Shown here: positions 29,379-38,168 of the stretch, in pieces
Layout of the letters: the number at the start of each line of letters is the position of its first letter
Position numbering within the stretch: position 1 is the stretch's first letter
Origin: Mesorhizobium sp.
Lineage (GTDB): Bacteria; Pseudomonadota; Alphaproteobacteria; Rhizobiales; Rhizobiaceae
DNA: 64,000 nucleotides
Assembly: GCA_004017535.1 (NCBI GenBank)
Contig: SAJS01000025.1
Coordinates: forward strand, 1 to 64,000
Reading direction: 5' to 3'
The notes under the pieces: generated by a model
Told to the model about the DNA's origin: nothing
Seen by the model: the letters and a program-made list of their open reading frames with translations, nothing else
Database searches by the model: none
Program-made: the position numbers and the translations under genes

Positions 29379-31250
29379 TTGACCGTTCAAACTTCCCTCA
29401 AACTGAAAGTCCAGCCCACCGAGGTCAGCGCGGTGCTGCGCCGCATCCTGGCCGAAAACGGCAAGGAATATCGCTGGACCTATGTCGTTGCCGTCGCCTG
29501 CCTGCTGATTGTTTCGGGCACCACCGCCTTCACGGCGTGGATCATGGCGCCGATGATCAACCAGATCTTCTACGACCGGCGCAGCGACATGATCGTCTGG
29601 ATCTGCGCCGGTTTCATGGGCGCCTCCGTGCTGCGCGGCTTCGCCGGCTATGGCCAGGCGGTGGCGCTGGCCAGGATCGGCAACAATCTGGTCGCCCGCT
29701 ACCAGAAGCGCAGCTTCGACCATCTGATGAAGCTCGGCGTCAACTTCTTCAACGAGACCCGTTCCGGCCGGCTGGCGGCTCAGGTGAATGAGAATGTCGG
29801 CGGCATCCGCGATCTCCTGTCGCTGACGCTGACCTCCATCAGCCGCGACGCGGTCTCGCTCGTCGCCCTCGTCGGCGTGATGATCTACCAGGATCCGGTG
29901 CTGTCGCTGAGCTCGCTGCTGATCGGGCCGCCGCTGATCTGGGCCGTCGTGTACATCACCCGCCGCCTGCGCAAGATCAACCGGGAATCCGTGCTGATCA
30001 ACTCGCGGCTGAACGGGTCCGTGCAGGAGGCCACGCAAGGCATCGCCATCGTCAAGGCCTTCACCCTGGAGGACGAGCTGGCGCGCCGCATCGGCATCAT
30101 GGCTGACACGGCCGAGCAGCGTAACAACAAGATCGCCCGCGTCGCGGAGCGGCTGTCGCCGATTTCCGAGATCCTGGGCGGCCTCGCCATCACCGCCGTT
30201 CTTGCCTATTCCGGCTATCGGGCGCTGGTGCTCGGGCAGCCGCCGGGCGCGGTGTTTTCCTTCATCACCGCGCTGATCCTGGCCTACGACCCGGCGCGGC
30301 GCCTGGCGCGCACGCAGGTCGGCATGGAACGCGCCCTGGTCAATGCGCGCATGATCTACGAGCTGCTCGACCTCGAGCCGAAGCAGGGCGACGCGCCCGA
30401 TGCGGTCGAGGCGAAGGTCACCACCGGCGAGGTGCGCTTCTACAATGTGACCTTCGGCTACAACGCCTACACCCCGGTGCTGCGGGACCTGAGCTTCACC
30501 GCCGCGGCCGGCAAGGTGACGGCCATCGTCGGCGCTTCGGGCGCCGGCAAGTCGACGCTTGTGGCGCTGCTGCAGCGCTTCTACGACGTCGACAAGGGCT
30601 CGATCGAGGTCGACGGTCAGGACATCGCCAAGGTGACCAAGCATTCGCTGCGCCAATCGATCGCCTATGTGGCGCAGGCGCCCTATCTGTTCGACGGTAC
30701 GATCCGCGACAACATCCGCTTCGGCCGGCTGTCGGCCACCGATGCCGAGATCGAGCAGGCGGCGAAACTGGCGGCGGCCGACGAGTTCATCCGCCAGCAG
30801 CCGCAAGGCTACGACACGCCGGTCGGCGAGGGCGGCTCGACGCTGTCCGGCGGCCAGCGCCAGCGCGTTTCGATCGCGCGCGCCATCGTGCGCCAGGCGC
30901 CGATCCTCCTGCTCGACGAGGCGACCTCGGCGCTCGACAACGAGGCGGAAGCGCGCGTTCAGGAGGCGCTGACCCATGTCATGGAAGGCCGCACGACGAT
31001 CGTGATCGCGCACCGGCTTTCGACGGTGGTCAATGCCGACCATATCATCGTGCTGGAAGAGGGCAGGTTGGTCGAGGAAGGCACGCATGCGACGCTGATG
31101 GCCGACCCGCACGGCATCTATGCCCGTTTCCATCGAATCCAGGGCAAGAAAGGCCTGGGGCTTGTCGACGACGCCAAGGCAAGCCAGACTTCGGGCCAAA
31201 CTCCGGCGCCGCGCAGCCGCGCCAGGAAAACCGTCAGGAGAAGCGCATGA
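29379..31250 (+). CDS. ABC transporter, exporter type (MsbA-like)
   Basis: Half-transporter with fused membrane and ATPase domains, 623 residues from a TTG start. About six helices lie in residues 30-320. The NBD follows with Walker [11 protein letters not shown]-loop [10 protein letters not shown], signature [15 protein letters not shown], Walker [13 protein letters not shown] and H-loop IVIAHRLST. The protein fits the lipid A/lipid exporter family by sequence, but the substrate is not proven. It is coupled to dapB by ATGA. Confidence 0.92.
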   Translation: MTVQTSLKLKVQPTEVSAVLRRILAENGKEYRWTYVVAVACLLIVSGTTAFTAWIMAPMINQIFYDRRSDMIVWICAGFMGASVLRGFAGYGQAVALARIGNNLVARYQKRSFDHLMKLGVNFFNETRSGRLAAQVNENVGGIRDLLSLTLTSISRDAVSLVALVGVMIYQDPVLSLSSLLIGPPLIWAVVYITRRLRKINRESVLINSRLNGSVQEATQGIAIVKAFTLEDELARRIGIMADTAEQRNNKIARVAERLSPISEILGGLAITAVLAYSGYRALVLGQPPGAVFSFITALILAYDPARRLARTQVGMERALVNARMIYELLDLEPKQGDAPDAVEAKVTTGEVRFYNVTFGYNAYTPVLRDLSFTAAAGKVTAIVGASGAGKSTLVALLQRFYDVDKGSIEVDGQDIAKVTKHSLRQSIAYVAQAPYLFDGTIRDNIRFGRLSATDAEIEQAAKLAAADEFIRQQPQGYDTPVGEGGSTLSGGQRQRVSIARAIVRQAPILLLDEATSALDNEAEARVQEALTHVMEGRTTIVIAHRLSTVVNADHIIVLEEGRLVEEGTHATLMADPHGIYARFHRIQGKKGLGLVDDAKASQTSGQTPAPRSRARKTVRRSA

Positions 31251-32068
31251 GTGAAGCCGGCGATATGGGCCTGGTCGTGGTGGGCGCCGCCGGCCGCATG
31301 GGCCAGACGCTGATCCGCGCCATCCACAGCATGCCCGGCGCGCGCGTCGCCGCCGCGATCGAGCGGCCGGATTCCCCCCATCTCGGCAAGGACGCCGGCG
31401 AGCTTGCCGGCATCGGCATCATCAAAGTGCCGATCGTCGACGATCCGCTGCCGGCCTTCGCCAAGGCCGACGGCGTGCTCGATTTCACCGCGCCGGCGGC
31501 AAGCGTCGAATTCGCCGGCTATGCCGCGCAGGCGCGCATCGTCCATGTCATCGGCACCACCGGCTGCTCGGCCGACGACAATGCCAGCATCGCCGCCGCC
31601 GCGCGGCATGCGACGATCGTCAAATCCGGCAATATGAGCCTCGGCGTCAATCTTCTGGCGGTGCTGGTCGAGCAGGCCGCGAAGGCGCTCGACCCGGAGG
31701 ATTTCGACATCGAGATCCTGGAAATGCATCACCGGCACAAGGTCGACGCGCCGTCCGGGACGGCGCTGCTGCTCGGCGAGGCGGCGGCCAAAGGGCGCGG
31801 CATCGATCTCGCCGGCAACAGCGTGCGGGTGCGCGACGGCCATACCGGCGTGCGCAAGGCAGGCTCGATCGGCTTCGCCGCGCTGCGCGGCGGCTCCGTG
31901 GTCGGCGACCACAGCGTGATCCTTGCCGGCACCGGCGAGCGCATCACACTGTCCCACCATGCCGAGGACCGGGCGATCTTCGCCCGCGGCGCGGTCAAGG
32001 CGGCGCTCTGGGCGCGCGGCAAGAAGCCCGGACTTTATTCAATGCGAGACGTGCTCGGCCTGAGCTGA
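31247..32068 (+). CDS. dapB: 4-hydroxy-tetrahydrodipicolinate reductase
   Basis: NAD(P)H-dependent step of lysine/diaminopimelate synthesis. The 273 residues contain the nucleotide-binding [14 protein letters not shown], the [18 protein letters not shown] motif with the catalytic His pair and the conserved Lys, and the NMSLGVNLL region. The start overlaps the ABC transporter stop. gpmA follows 34 bp later. Confidence 0.97.
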   Translation: MSEAGDMGLVVVGAAGRMGQTLIRAIHSMPGARVAAAIERPDSPHLGKDAGELAGIGIIKVPIVDDPLPAFAKADGVLDFTAPAASVEFAGYAAQARIVHVIGTTGCSADDNASIAAAARHATIVKSGNMSLGVNLLAVLVEQAAKALDPEDFDIEILEMHHRHKVDAPSGTALLLGEAAAKGRGIDLAGNSVRVRDGHTGVRKAGSIGFAALRGGSVVGDHSVILAGTGERITLSHHAEDRAIFARGAVKAALWARGKKPGLYSMRDVLGLS

Positions 32069-32102
32069 GGCGTCTCTTCCGTAAAATTCCAAAGGAGCAA
32101 AC

Positions 32103-32723
32103 ATGTCGGGAACTCTCGTGCTCGTGCGCCACGGCCAGAGCGAATGGAACCTGAAGAACCTGTTCACCGGCTGGCGTGATGTCGGCCTGACCGAGCAGGG
32201 CACCGCCGAGGCGTTGGCCGCCGGCGAAAAGCTCAAGGCGCGCGGCCTGAAATTCGACATCGCCTACACCTCGGCGCTGCAGCGGGCGCAGAAGACCTGC
32301 CAGCTCATCCTCGACGTGGTCGGCCAGGGCGATCTGAAGACCATCCGCGACCAGGCGCTCAATGAGCGCGACTATGGCGACCTCTCCGGCCTCAACAAGG
32401 ATGACGCGCGCAAGAAATGGGGCGAGGAGCAGGTGCATATCTGGCGCCGCTCCTACGACATCGCGCCGCCCGGCGGCGAAAGCCTGAAGGACACCGGCGC
32501 GCGCGTGTGGCCCTATTACCTGCACGAGGTGCAGCCGCATGTGCTGCGCGGCGAGACCGTGCTGGTCGCCGCGCACGGCAATTCGCTGCGCGCGCTGATC
32601 ATGGCGCTGGACGGCAAGTCGGGCGAGGAAATCGTCAAGCTCGAGCTCGGCACCGGCGTGCCGGTGATCTACAAGCTCAACGCGGATTCCACCGTGGCGA
32701 AGAAAGAAGTGCTGGAGGGGTGA
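32103..32723 (+). CDS. gpmA: 2,3-bisphosphoglycerate-dependent phosphoglycerate mutase
   Basis: Interconverts 3- and 2-phosphoglycerate in glycolysis. The 206 residues contain the phosphohistidine motif [41 protein letters not shown], and the second histidine in [12 protein letters not shown]. The family is often 230-250 residues; the shorter rhizobial form is normal. A good site, aaaggagc, precedes the ATG. A pair of inverted hairpins follows its stop. Confidence 0.96.
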   Translation: MSGTLVLVRHGQSEWNLKNLFTGWRDVGLTEQGTAEALAAGEKLKARGLKFDIAYTSALQRAQKTCQLILDVVGQGDLKTIRDQALNERDYGDLSGLNKDDARKKWGEEQVHIWRRSYDIAPPGGESLKDTGARVWPYYLHEVQPHVLRGETVLVAAHGNSLRALIMALDGKSGEEIVKLELGTGVPVIYKLNADSTVAKKEVLEG

Positions 32724-32733
32724 GGCGCAGCTT

Positions 32734-32910
32734 CCTTCTCCCCGTCACTATACGGGGAGAAGGTGCCCGAAGGGCGGATGAGGGGCAACTCCGGCTTCGG
32801 CGACTAACTCCTCCGTGCTCCAAGTGGAGCCGGAACCCCACCCGATCAGCGTCGGCGCCGCCCCTCACCTGCCTGCCGGCATCCTCTCCCCGTATAGTGA
32901 CGGGGAGAGG
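32734..32910. repeat. Mosaic repeat with two mutually inverted hairpins
   Basis: ctccccgtcactatacggggag (32738-32759) and its exact reverse complement (32886-32907) lie about 125 bp apart. Each is itself a hairpin (CTCCCC/GGGGAG). The intervening sequence includes ggtgcccgaagggcggatga and cccctcacctgcctgccggc. This is the layout of RIME-like rhizobial mosaic elements. It may also serve as the transcription end of gpmA. Confidence 0.8.
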
Positions 32911-33035
32911 GAAGCTCCCGCCGCCGGTTTCGCCAATCGCTGGCGTCGCAGGAAGGGCAATGACGGGCAGCGCCAGTGCCGACGAAAAAAGCGCGTTGAC
33001 ACATATCGTTTGCCCGCTTACATGAGCGCCCACCA

Positions 33036-33120
33036 GCCCAGATGGCGGAATTGGTAGACGCGCACGGTTCAGGTCCGTGTTCCGCAAGGAGTGGAGGTTC
33101 GAGTCCTCTTCTGGGCACCA
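33036..33120 (+). tRNA. tRNA-Leu (CAG)
   Basis: The acceptor stem 5' GCCCAGA pairs with 3' TCTGGGC, followed by encoded ACCA. The anticodon stem CACGG/CCGTG holds the loop TTCAGGT, so the anticodon is CAG. A long variable arm (tccgcaagga region) and the T-arm gaggttcgagtcctc are typical of class II tRNA. Total length is 85 nt. The 3' end is duplicated at 36111, marking an integration site. Confidence 0.97.
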
Positions 33121-33145
33121 TCTCATCCCGACTGCCAACGGGATC
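33104..33145. repeat. Left attachment repeat of the tRNA-Leu island (attL)
   Basis: The 42 bases start inside the T-arm of tRNA-Leu and run 25 bp past the CCA end (tcctcttctgggcaccatct onwards). They match 36111-36152 at 39 of 42 positions. This copy keeps the intact tRNA acceptor stem. Confidence 0.85.
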
Positions 33146-33222
33146 AAGAAGATAAGCGTTTTCAATTATTGCGCTCGCCCTTGTATCGGGCCTCAATTTG
33201 TGACGCCAAATTCGTTGTGCCG

Positions 33223-34947
33223 TTATCTTGGGCCGTTCCAACTCCTGATCGCATCACAGAGGCCGGCCAGCATTGGCGCCAAATCAAGGTGCCCGCTCAA
33301 GTCTTCACTCGTAGCAAGCTCCGCCACGCGATGCGCTAGTGCTATCTTGTCTCCGTTAAATTCGCCCAGCTCCGGCGACTCCAATACCGACTCATACTGG
33401 CCCACGGCTGCGTTGCTGGCCAGTCGCGCTAGCAGAGGCGGAGAGATGTAGTTTTCGACCTCCCGGCCGTCCGTGACCCAAACATACCCGCCCATACCCA
33501 AAAGCTCACTCTTCAATCGGGTCTTGGTTTCGTTTAAGTTCATGCGAGGCTTGCGGGCTGGCTTCCCATCTCTAGCCGGCTTTCCGAGGTGTCTATCACT
33601 GTCCATTAACAGGGCGGCATTGCGATTGAGGGAGAGCAGCGAGATTAGCTTGCTGGCTTCCTCGCGCGGAGCCATCGCATTCAGGTGAGAAAGTAGCTTT
33701 CCCCCGTAGAACATGATCGAATAGTGGACGCCTTCTTTCAGGGTGTTGTTGTTAGAGGACAGCTCGATCCATTTGTTCAGGTAGATGCGATCCGAAGGCC
33801 CCTCGACCCAGATAACGCCATTCGCTTGAAGGATATCGGACGCCCGGATATCCAGATCGTCGAGTATGTCGCGGCTACCAGTGTAGCCAATGGCCACGTG
33901 CGCCGAAGCGGAAACGCCATCGTGCTTAACATGAATGATTTGGCTGTCGTTCCGTTTGGTTGACCAATCGATGCCGGCCGGCGAATGGGTGGCAATTATC
34001 AGGGTAAAGCCACGTTCCTCTCTACGCTCAGCAAGGAAATTTAATAAGCGCCTGAGAAGCGCGGGGTGAAGGTTATTCTCCGGCTCTTCGACGCAAAGGA
34101 CTACTTTGTCCCAGGCTATCTTTTCAGTTTCTGGCATCAGCCGCAGCGTGGATAGGATAATGAAGACTGACTTCAGGCTGCTGCCCGATTCCGAAAGACG
34201 GATGTCGCCTTTGCTCTCTTCGCGTAAGAATATCTCCCATACCCCGCCGCGGTTTTCCCGGCAGATTACCGCCGTAAAGAGACTATCTCCTCGGTAGATC
34301 TCATTCAGATCGCGTAGCAATCCGATCTCCACCTCTGCTCGCGGAAGATCGTCCCTGTTGATAAAAGCCCTCACTAGGTTAGTCACGCCGCGACCACTCG
34401 GTGTGATTCCTATTTCGTTGTCTCTGGGCTCGGGCTGCACGTCTCGTTCCGCGGCCACGCGCAACAGTCGCGTTCCATCGAAAAGTGGCGGTAACTGCTG
34501 CGCTAAGGATTTACGAAATTGCTCGGGAATCGAGCGAAGCCCCGCGTGGCTCGCTGGTAGGTCGGCAAACTCAACGTTCCAGTTCGGGCCAAAGGCGAGT
34601 ATGGCATTTGCCCCGACAAACTGCCTCCCGTAAACCCAATGATTACCGTCTATCAGTCCTCCTCCGGAAATGCTTTCTTGAAAGACTCTGCGAAGCGACG
34701 CCTCATCTATTACATGCTTGAGGTAGGCCGTGAAAGGTCTGCCGCTTACGTTGTGTTTAGTGTGGTCGTATGTCTGCCCTGCGGAAGCGAACAAGCCGAC
34801 CAAATCTATGAGGGATGACTTCCCTGAGTTGTTTCTGCCAATTACGATATTGATAGGCTGGAAGCCCAGCATTGGGAACATATCCTCGCCGAAGCTCTTG
34901 AAGTTTTTGGCAGATATGCTGATCCCTCGTAATGGATGATTCGCCAT
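33223..34947 (-). CDS. OLD-family ATP-dependent endonuclease (AAA ATPase plus TOPRIM)
   Basis: The 574-residue product (from ATG 34947, MANHPLRGISISAKNF; the frame is open to 35007) joins an SMC/ABC-like ATPase to a C-terminal TOPRIM nuclease. Walker A is GRNNSGKS (37-44), the signature region SESGSSLKS (252-260), Walker B VVLCVEEPENNLHP (282-295) and the H-loop ATHSP (319-323). The TOPRIM residues are Glu382 (VEGPSD), Asp449 and Asp451 (MDSD), plus GREVENY (494-500). OLD proteins, including Gabija GajA, protect against phages. No GajB-type helicase lies beside it. An 11-G tract sits about 90 bp before the ATG. Confidence 0.9.
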   Translation of the reverse strand: MANHPLRGISISAKNFKSFGEDMFPMLGFQPINIVIGRNNSGKSSLIDLVGLFASAGQTYDHTKHNVSGRPFTAYLKHVIDEASLRRVFQESISGGGLIDGNHWVYGRQFVGANAILAFGPNWNVEFADLPASHAGLRSIPEQFRKSLAQQLPPLFDGTRLLRVAAERDVQPEPRDNEIGITPSGRGVTNLVRAFINRDDLPRAEVEIGLLRDLNEIYRGDSLFTAVICRENRGGVWEIFLREESKGDIRLSESGSSLKSVFIILSTLRLMPETEKIAWDKVVLCVEEPENNLHPALLRRLLNFLAERREERGFTLIIATHSPAGIDWSTKRNDSQIIHVKHDGVSASAHVAIGYTGSRDILDDLDIRASDILQANGVIWVEGPSDRIYLNKWIELSSNNNTLKEGVHYSIMFYGGKLLSHLNAMAPREEASKLISLLSLNRNAALLMDSDRHLGKPARDGKPARKPRMNLNETKTRLKSELLGMGGYVWVTDGREVENYISPPLLARLASNAAVGQYESVLESPELGEFNGDKIALAHRVAELATSEDLSGHLDLAPMLAGLCDAIRSWNGPR

Positions 34948-35038
34948 ATGCCATTCCCCGCTGGCTCGCATCGGGAGAGTCCTAACCTTCATGACTTTGC
35001 CGTTCAATGTCTTTCCGGTAAGGCAAGAAGGACCGCGA

Positions 35039-35049
35039 GGGGGGGGGGG
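35039..35049. repeat. Homopolymeric G11 tract (C11 on the coding strand)
   Basis: Eleven consecutive G occur between the end of the 240-codon gene and the OLD gene, within the leader of the latter. Tracts of this length are prone to slipped-strand length changes and are often seen at phase-variable promoters or genes. It is the longest homopolymer I noticed in the window. Confidence 0.9.
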
Positions 35050-35063
35050 AACCTCGCCGCCCC

Positions 35064-35804
35064 TCAGATAATCGGCCCGAGCCTAGCCGCCGGTGCCCGC
35101 CGCTCGTGGAGGGGCGAGAGGGTGCCGCTGGTCCAGCGCCGCGTAGACTCGCAGAAGGGCCACGCGGTATTGGTCGGGCGAGGTGAATAGCAGGCCCTCA
35201 CGCCATAGCCTGAGGGATGCATCCACAGCTTCCGCCCGTGTTGCCTTCCCTGTGGATCGTTCATTCTCACGACCCAGCTGGGCGACGACCTCGCGCTCTG
35301 TGGTGGGCCTAATGTTGGCCCGCGTGTGGTTGTGGTAGTCGTGCGGGTCCGCCAGCCGGGCGTCTTGGTAAGCGCTGACCCCCCAATATACCGGTCCACA
35401 TTCACCGTCCTGGCGAACCCGTCGATACGAATGTAAGGATAGTAGTATCCACTGGGTTTGCCGGGTTTGCCGACCTTGCTTTTGTAGACGCCAAGCCGCC
35501 CTCCGTAGAGGATATGGGCTTGGAGCAGCCAGACGGCTTCCTGGTCAAACCAATACTCGGTTGATGGCGCTTCGCCTTCCGGGTGGCCCGTCGGCTTTGG
35601 TAGTTTCAGGACGATCTTTGTGGGGTCCCTCGGATGTTGCCATGCGTCCGCGACACCGATCTCCCACCGGTGAAGATCGGAGGCGGAGACCCCCGTAAGG
35701 AGCTTGGCGGGGTCTCCCAGTTCCCCGCGTTGCACTTGGGTAAGCCATGCCAGTCGGTCGGCCTGGATTGTTTCGCTAGGGAGGGTGACGTTTCGGTGAT
35801 TCAA
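35064..35804 (-). CDS. Island protein of unknown function, frameshifted at a G6 run
   Basis: As read, the frame runs 246 codons, but after residue Gly-Gly at the G6 run (35379-35384) the residues become Thr/Arg/Pro-rich and unnatural. One extra G would continue into VSAYQDARLADPHDYHNHTR and on to a stop at 35083-35085, giving a 240-residue protein of normal composition. The N-terminal half includes SDLHRWEIGVADAWQHP and KPSGYYYPYIRIDGFARTVNV. I recognise no family. It lies upstream of the OLD gene on the same strand, so it is the candidate partner. The shift may be a mutation, a sequencing error or slippage-controlled. Confidence 0.6.
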   Translation of the reverse strand: MNHRNVTLPSETIQADRLAWLTQVQRGELGDPAKLLTGVSASDLHRWEIGVADAWQHPRDPTKIVLKLPKPTGHPEGEAPSTEYWFDQEAVWLLQAHILYGGRLGVYKSKVGKPGKPSGYYYPYIRIDGFARTVNVDRYIGGSALTKTPGWRTRTTTTTTRGPTLGPPQSARSSPSWVVRMNDPQGRQHGRKLWMHPSGYGVRACYSPRPTNTAWPFCESTRRWTSGTLSPLHERRAPAARLGPII

Positions 35805-35819
35805 AGGATTGTCTCCTAT

Positions 35820-36110
35820 CTATGGGTTACGGGCTGGCGGTGCAGTCGCAGGGTCGCATTCCCCCTCGTGGATTAAGTGGTGCTCTCCGGGGAGGAACTG
35901 CGCGGCGAGGTTCAAACGACAGAAAGGCCTCGGCGATGGCGCGGCTGTTTCACCTTCGTAAGTGGGTGGTATTGCCGAAAGGGAACTTGGCGTGTCCCTT
36001 TCTAAAATAGGGGGTATTTGCCTGAATGCGTCACAGGCCTGTGTTACAAGAGCTTGCTCTGGCGACGGTTTTTCTTTAGAAATCAACGAAGAAGCGGCTT
36101 TCGAGCGCAA
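35820..36110 (-). CDS. Possible small island protein
   Basis: A 96-codon frame from TTG 36110 ends 15 bp before the start of the frameshifted gene, on the same strand. The product (SLISKEKPSPEQALVTQACD in part, ending LPGEHHLIHEGECDPATAPP) has mixed composition and no family I can name. The start lies immediately beside the right attachment repeat. It may not be expressed; an alternative is that the region is only the island's promoter. Confidence 0.35.
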   Translation of the reverse strand: MRSKAASSLISKEKPSPEQALVTQACDAFRQIPPILERDTPSSLSAIPPTYEGETAAPSPRPFCRLNLAAQFLPGEHHLIHEGECDPATAPPARNP

Positions 36111-36152
36111 TCCTCTTCAGGGCACCATCTCATCCCGACTACCAACGGGGTC
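36111..36152. repeat. Right attachment repeat of the tRNA-Leu island (attR)
   Basis: This copy of the tRNA-Leu 3' end and its downstream 25 bp has three mismatches to 33104-33145, one of them in the acceptor stem (TCAGGGC instead of TCTGGGC). It therefore cannot rebuild a perfect tRNA. Confidence 0.85.
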
Positions 36153-36196
36153 GGCCTTATCCGCCAGCGCTCAAGATTAGCCTTTGACCTCGGAAC

Positions 36197-36260
36197 TTCG
36201 TTATCCCAGGGCGGAGCAGGAGCGAAGCTCCGTCGCGGAGACCCTAGGATCCATACCGTG
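36197..36260. repeat. Palindromic intergenic repeat, copy D
   Basis: ttatcccagggcggagcagg starts the element and accctaggatccataccgtg ends it, in the orientation of copy B. It is paired with inverted copy E 55 bp to the right, inner tails facing each other. It lies immediately outside the tRNA-Leu island. Confidence 0.85.
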
Positions 36261-36315
36261 AGGTCGAGGCGTTGCGGCGCTCCAGAATTCTGCTCTGCTG
36301 CGTTCTCCGACAAAG

Positions 36316-36381
36316 GTCACGGCATGGATCCTCGTGTCTGCGCCGTCGCTCCGTTCCTTGCTCCGCCCGTGGATGACGAAG
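36316..36381. repeat. Palindromic intergenic repeat, copy E
   Basis: cacggcatggatcctcgtgt starts the element and ccgcccgtggatgacgaa ends it, in the orientation of copy C. It represents a sequence subtype (CCCGTGGAT arm) that reappears on the left of copy I. With D it forms an inverted pair with no gene between. Confidence 0.85.
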
Positions 36382-36468
36382 GCGTGTAAGCCATCAGCCA
36401 CCTGCCCTTCCGGCCAGTCCTTCAACAAACCGCTTCAAACCCGCCGCCGTGGGCGCTACGGTCGCGCC

Positions 36469-38142
36469 ATGGCCCCTTCCGTCAGCCCGACCATTGCCGC
36501 CCGCCGCGACCAGATGTTCCCGATCCTCTCGGATGCGGACATCGAGCGCATGCGGCGCTTCGGCGAGGCGCGCTCCTATGCCGCCGGCGATCATATCGTG
36601 ACGGCCGGCACGGTTTCGCCGGGCGTGATCCTCATCCTGTCGGGCAAGGTCGCCATCACCCAGGCCGGCGGGCTCGGCCGGCCTGAGCCGATCGTCACCC
36701 ATGGCGCCGGCAATTTCATCGGCGAGCTGGCGCAGCTGTCGAACCGGCCGTCGCTGGTCAATGCCGAGGCGGTCGAGCCGGTCGAGGCGATCGTCATCCC
36801 CTCGCAGCGGCTGCGCGACCTAATGGTGCAGGAGGCCAATCTCGGCGAGCGCGTCATGCGGGCGCTGATCCTGCGCCGCGTCGGCCTACTCGAAAGCGGC
36901 GCCAGCGGGCCGGTGGTCATCGGTCCTCCGGGCAATGGCGACGTGCTGCGGCTTGAAGGGTTTCTGCGGCGCAGCGGACTTCCTCATCGCGCGCTCGATT
37001 CCGACACCGACCCTTGCGCCAAAACCCTGATCGAGCGGTTCCATGTCGATCCGCACCATCTGCCTATCGTGCTCTGCCCGAACGGCAAGCTGATGCACAA
37101 TCCGGGCGAGAACGAGCTTGCCCGCTGCGTCGGCCTGCTGCGGCCGATCGATGCTGAGAAGATCTATGACGTGGCGATCGTCGGCGCCGGGCCGGCGGGG
37201 CTGGCGGCGGCCGTCTATGCGGCCTCCGAAGGGCTGTCGACCATCGTGCTCGACTGCCGCGCCTTCGGCGGGCAGGCGGGCGCCTCGGCCCGCATCGAGA
37301 ACTATCTCGGCTTCCCGACCGGCATCACCGGCATGGCGCTGATGGCGCGCGCCTATAACCAGGCGCAGAAATTCGGCGTCGAGATGGTCATACCCGACGA
37401 GGCGAAGCTGCTCGACGATGCCGGCGATGGCGCCCGCTACAGCCTTGCGATCGGCGACGGCGAGAGCGTGCGCTCACGCGCGGTGGTGATCGCCAGCGGC
37501 GCGCGCTACCGCCGCCTCGATATCGCCAACCTGGCGCAGTTCGAGGGGACGTCAGTGCATTACTGGGCCTCGCCGATCGAGGCCAGGCTTTGCCAGAGCC
37601 AGGAGGTGGCGCTGGTCGGCGCCGGCAATTCGGCCGGACAGGCGGCCGTCTATCTGGCGAGCCAGGTGCGCAAGGTGACGCTCTTGGTGCGCCGCGACAG
37701 TCTCGACGCGACCATGTCGCGCTATCTGGTCGAGCGCATCAAGGCGCAGCCCAACATCGAGGTGCTGACGCAGACCGAGGTGGCGGCGCTGGAGGGCCAT
37801 GACGGCAATCTCGAGCGGCTGCGCTGGCGCAACCGGGTGACCGGCGAGGAGACGGAGCGCGCCATCCACCATCTCTTCCTGTTCATCGGCGCCGATCCGA
37901 ACACAGACTGGCTGGCGAACTGCAATGTGGCGCTGGACGCCAAGGGCTTTGTGCGCACCGGGCCGGACACGACGCCTGGGCACGGGCCGATGGAGACGAG
38001 CCGCAGCGGCGTCTTCGCCATCGGCGACGTGCGCTGCGGCTCGACCAAGCGCGTCGCGGCCGCCGTCGGCGAGGGCGCGCAGGTGGTGGCGGCCTTGCAT
38101 GCCTATCTGGCGCGGGACGGCGGCGGCGCCGTGAACGAATAG
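36469..38142 (+). CDS. cNMP-binding / thioredoxin-reductase-like fusion protein
   Basis: From ATG 36469 the product is 557 residues. A cyclic-nucleotide-binding domain (about 20-130; AAGDHIVTAGTVSPGVILIL, IGELAQLSNRPSLVNA) is joined to a thioredoxin-fold segment (about 150-225). An FAD/NAD(P) reductase part follows (YDVAIVGAGPAGLAAAVYAA; VALVGAGNSAGQAAVYLAS; GVFAIGDVRCGSTKRVA). The CxxC redox motif of thioredoxin reductase (CATC-like) is absent; the position reads SVHYWASPIEARLC. Electrons must therefore go elsewhere. A ZnF-UBP gene follows 26 bp later. Confidence 0.92.
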   Translation: MAPSVSPTIAARRDQMFPILSDADIERMRRFGEARSYAAGDHIVTAGTVSPGVILILSGKVAITQAGGLGRPEPIVTHGAGNFIGELAQLSNRPSLVNAEAVEPVEAIVIPSQRLRDLMVQEANLGERVMRALILRRVGLLESGASGPVVIGPPGNGDVLRLEGFLRRSGLPHRALDSDTDPCAKTLIERFHVDPHHLPIVLCPNGKLMHNPGENELARCVGLLRPIDAEKIYDVAIVGAGPAGLAAAVYAASEGLSTIVLDCRAFGGQAGASARIENYLGFPTGITGMALMARAYNQAQKFGVEMVIPDEAKLLDDAGDGARYSLAIGDGESVRSRAVVIASGARYRRLDIANLAQFEGTSVHYWASPIEARLCQSQEVALVGAGNSAGQAAVYLASQVRKVTLLVRRDSLDATMSRYLVERIKAQPNIEVLTQTEVAALEGHDGNLERLRWRNRVTGEETERAIHHLFLFIGADPNTDWLANCNVALDAKGFVRTGPDTTPGHGPMETSRSGVFAIGDVRCGSTKRVAAAVGEGAQVVAALHAYLARDGGGAVNE

Positions 38143-38168
38143 ATCAGCGAACCGGCGAGGAACCCGCG

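Larger units (their letters stand above)
33104..36152. mobile_element. Integrase-less 3-kb genomic island at tRNA-Leu
   Basis: The island is bounded by the 42-bp imperfect direct repeat. It contains an OLD-like nuclease gene, an unrecognised gene with a frameshift, and a possible small ORF, all on the minus strand. The base composition is visibly less GC-rich than the neighbouring chromosomal genes. No integrase or recombinase is present, so it is either a remnant or a satellite moved in trans. The right copy has T to A in the acceptor-stem position, which shows decay of the duplicate. Confidence 0.8.

Noticed and set aside
35822-36010. Plus-strand 62-codon frame in the tRNA-Leu island
   Set aside because: Composition is unnatural and it opposes the direction of all other island frames.
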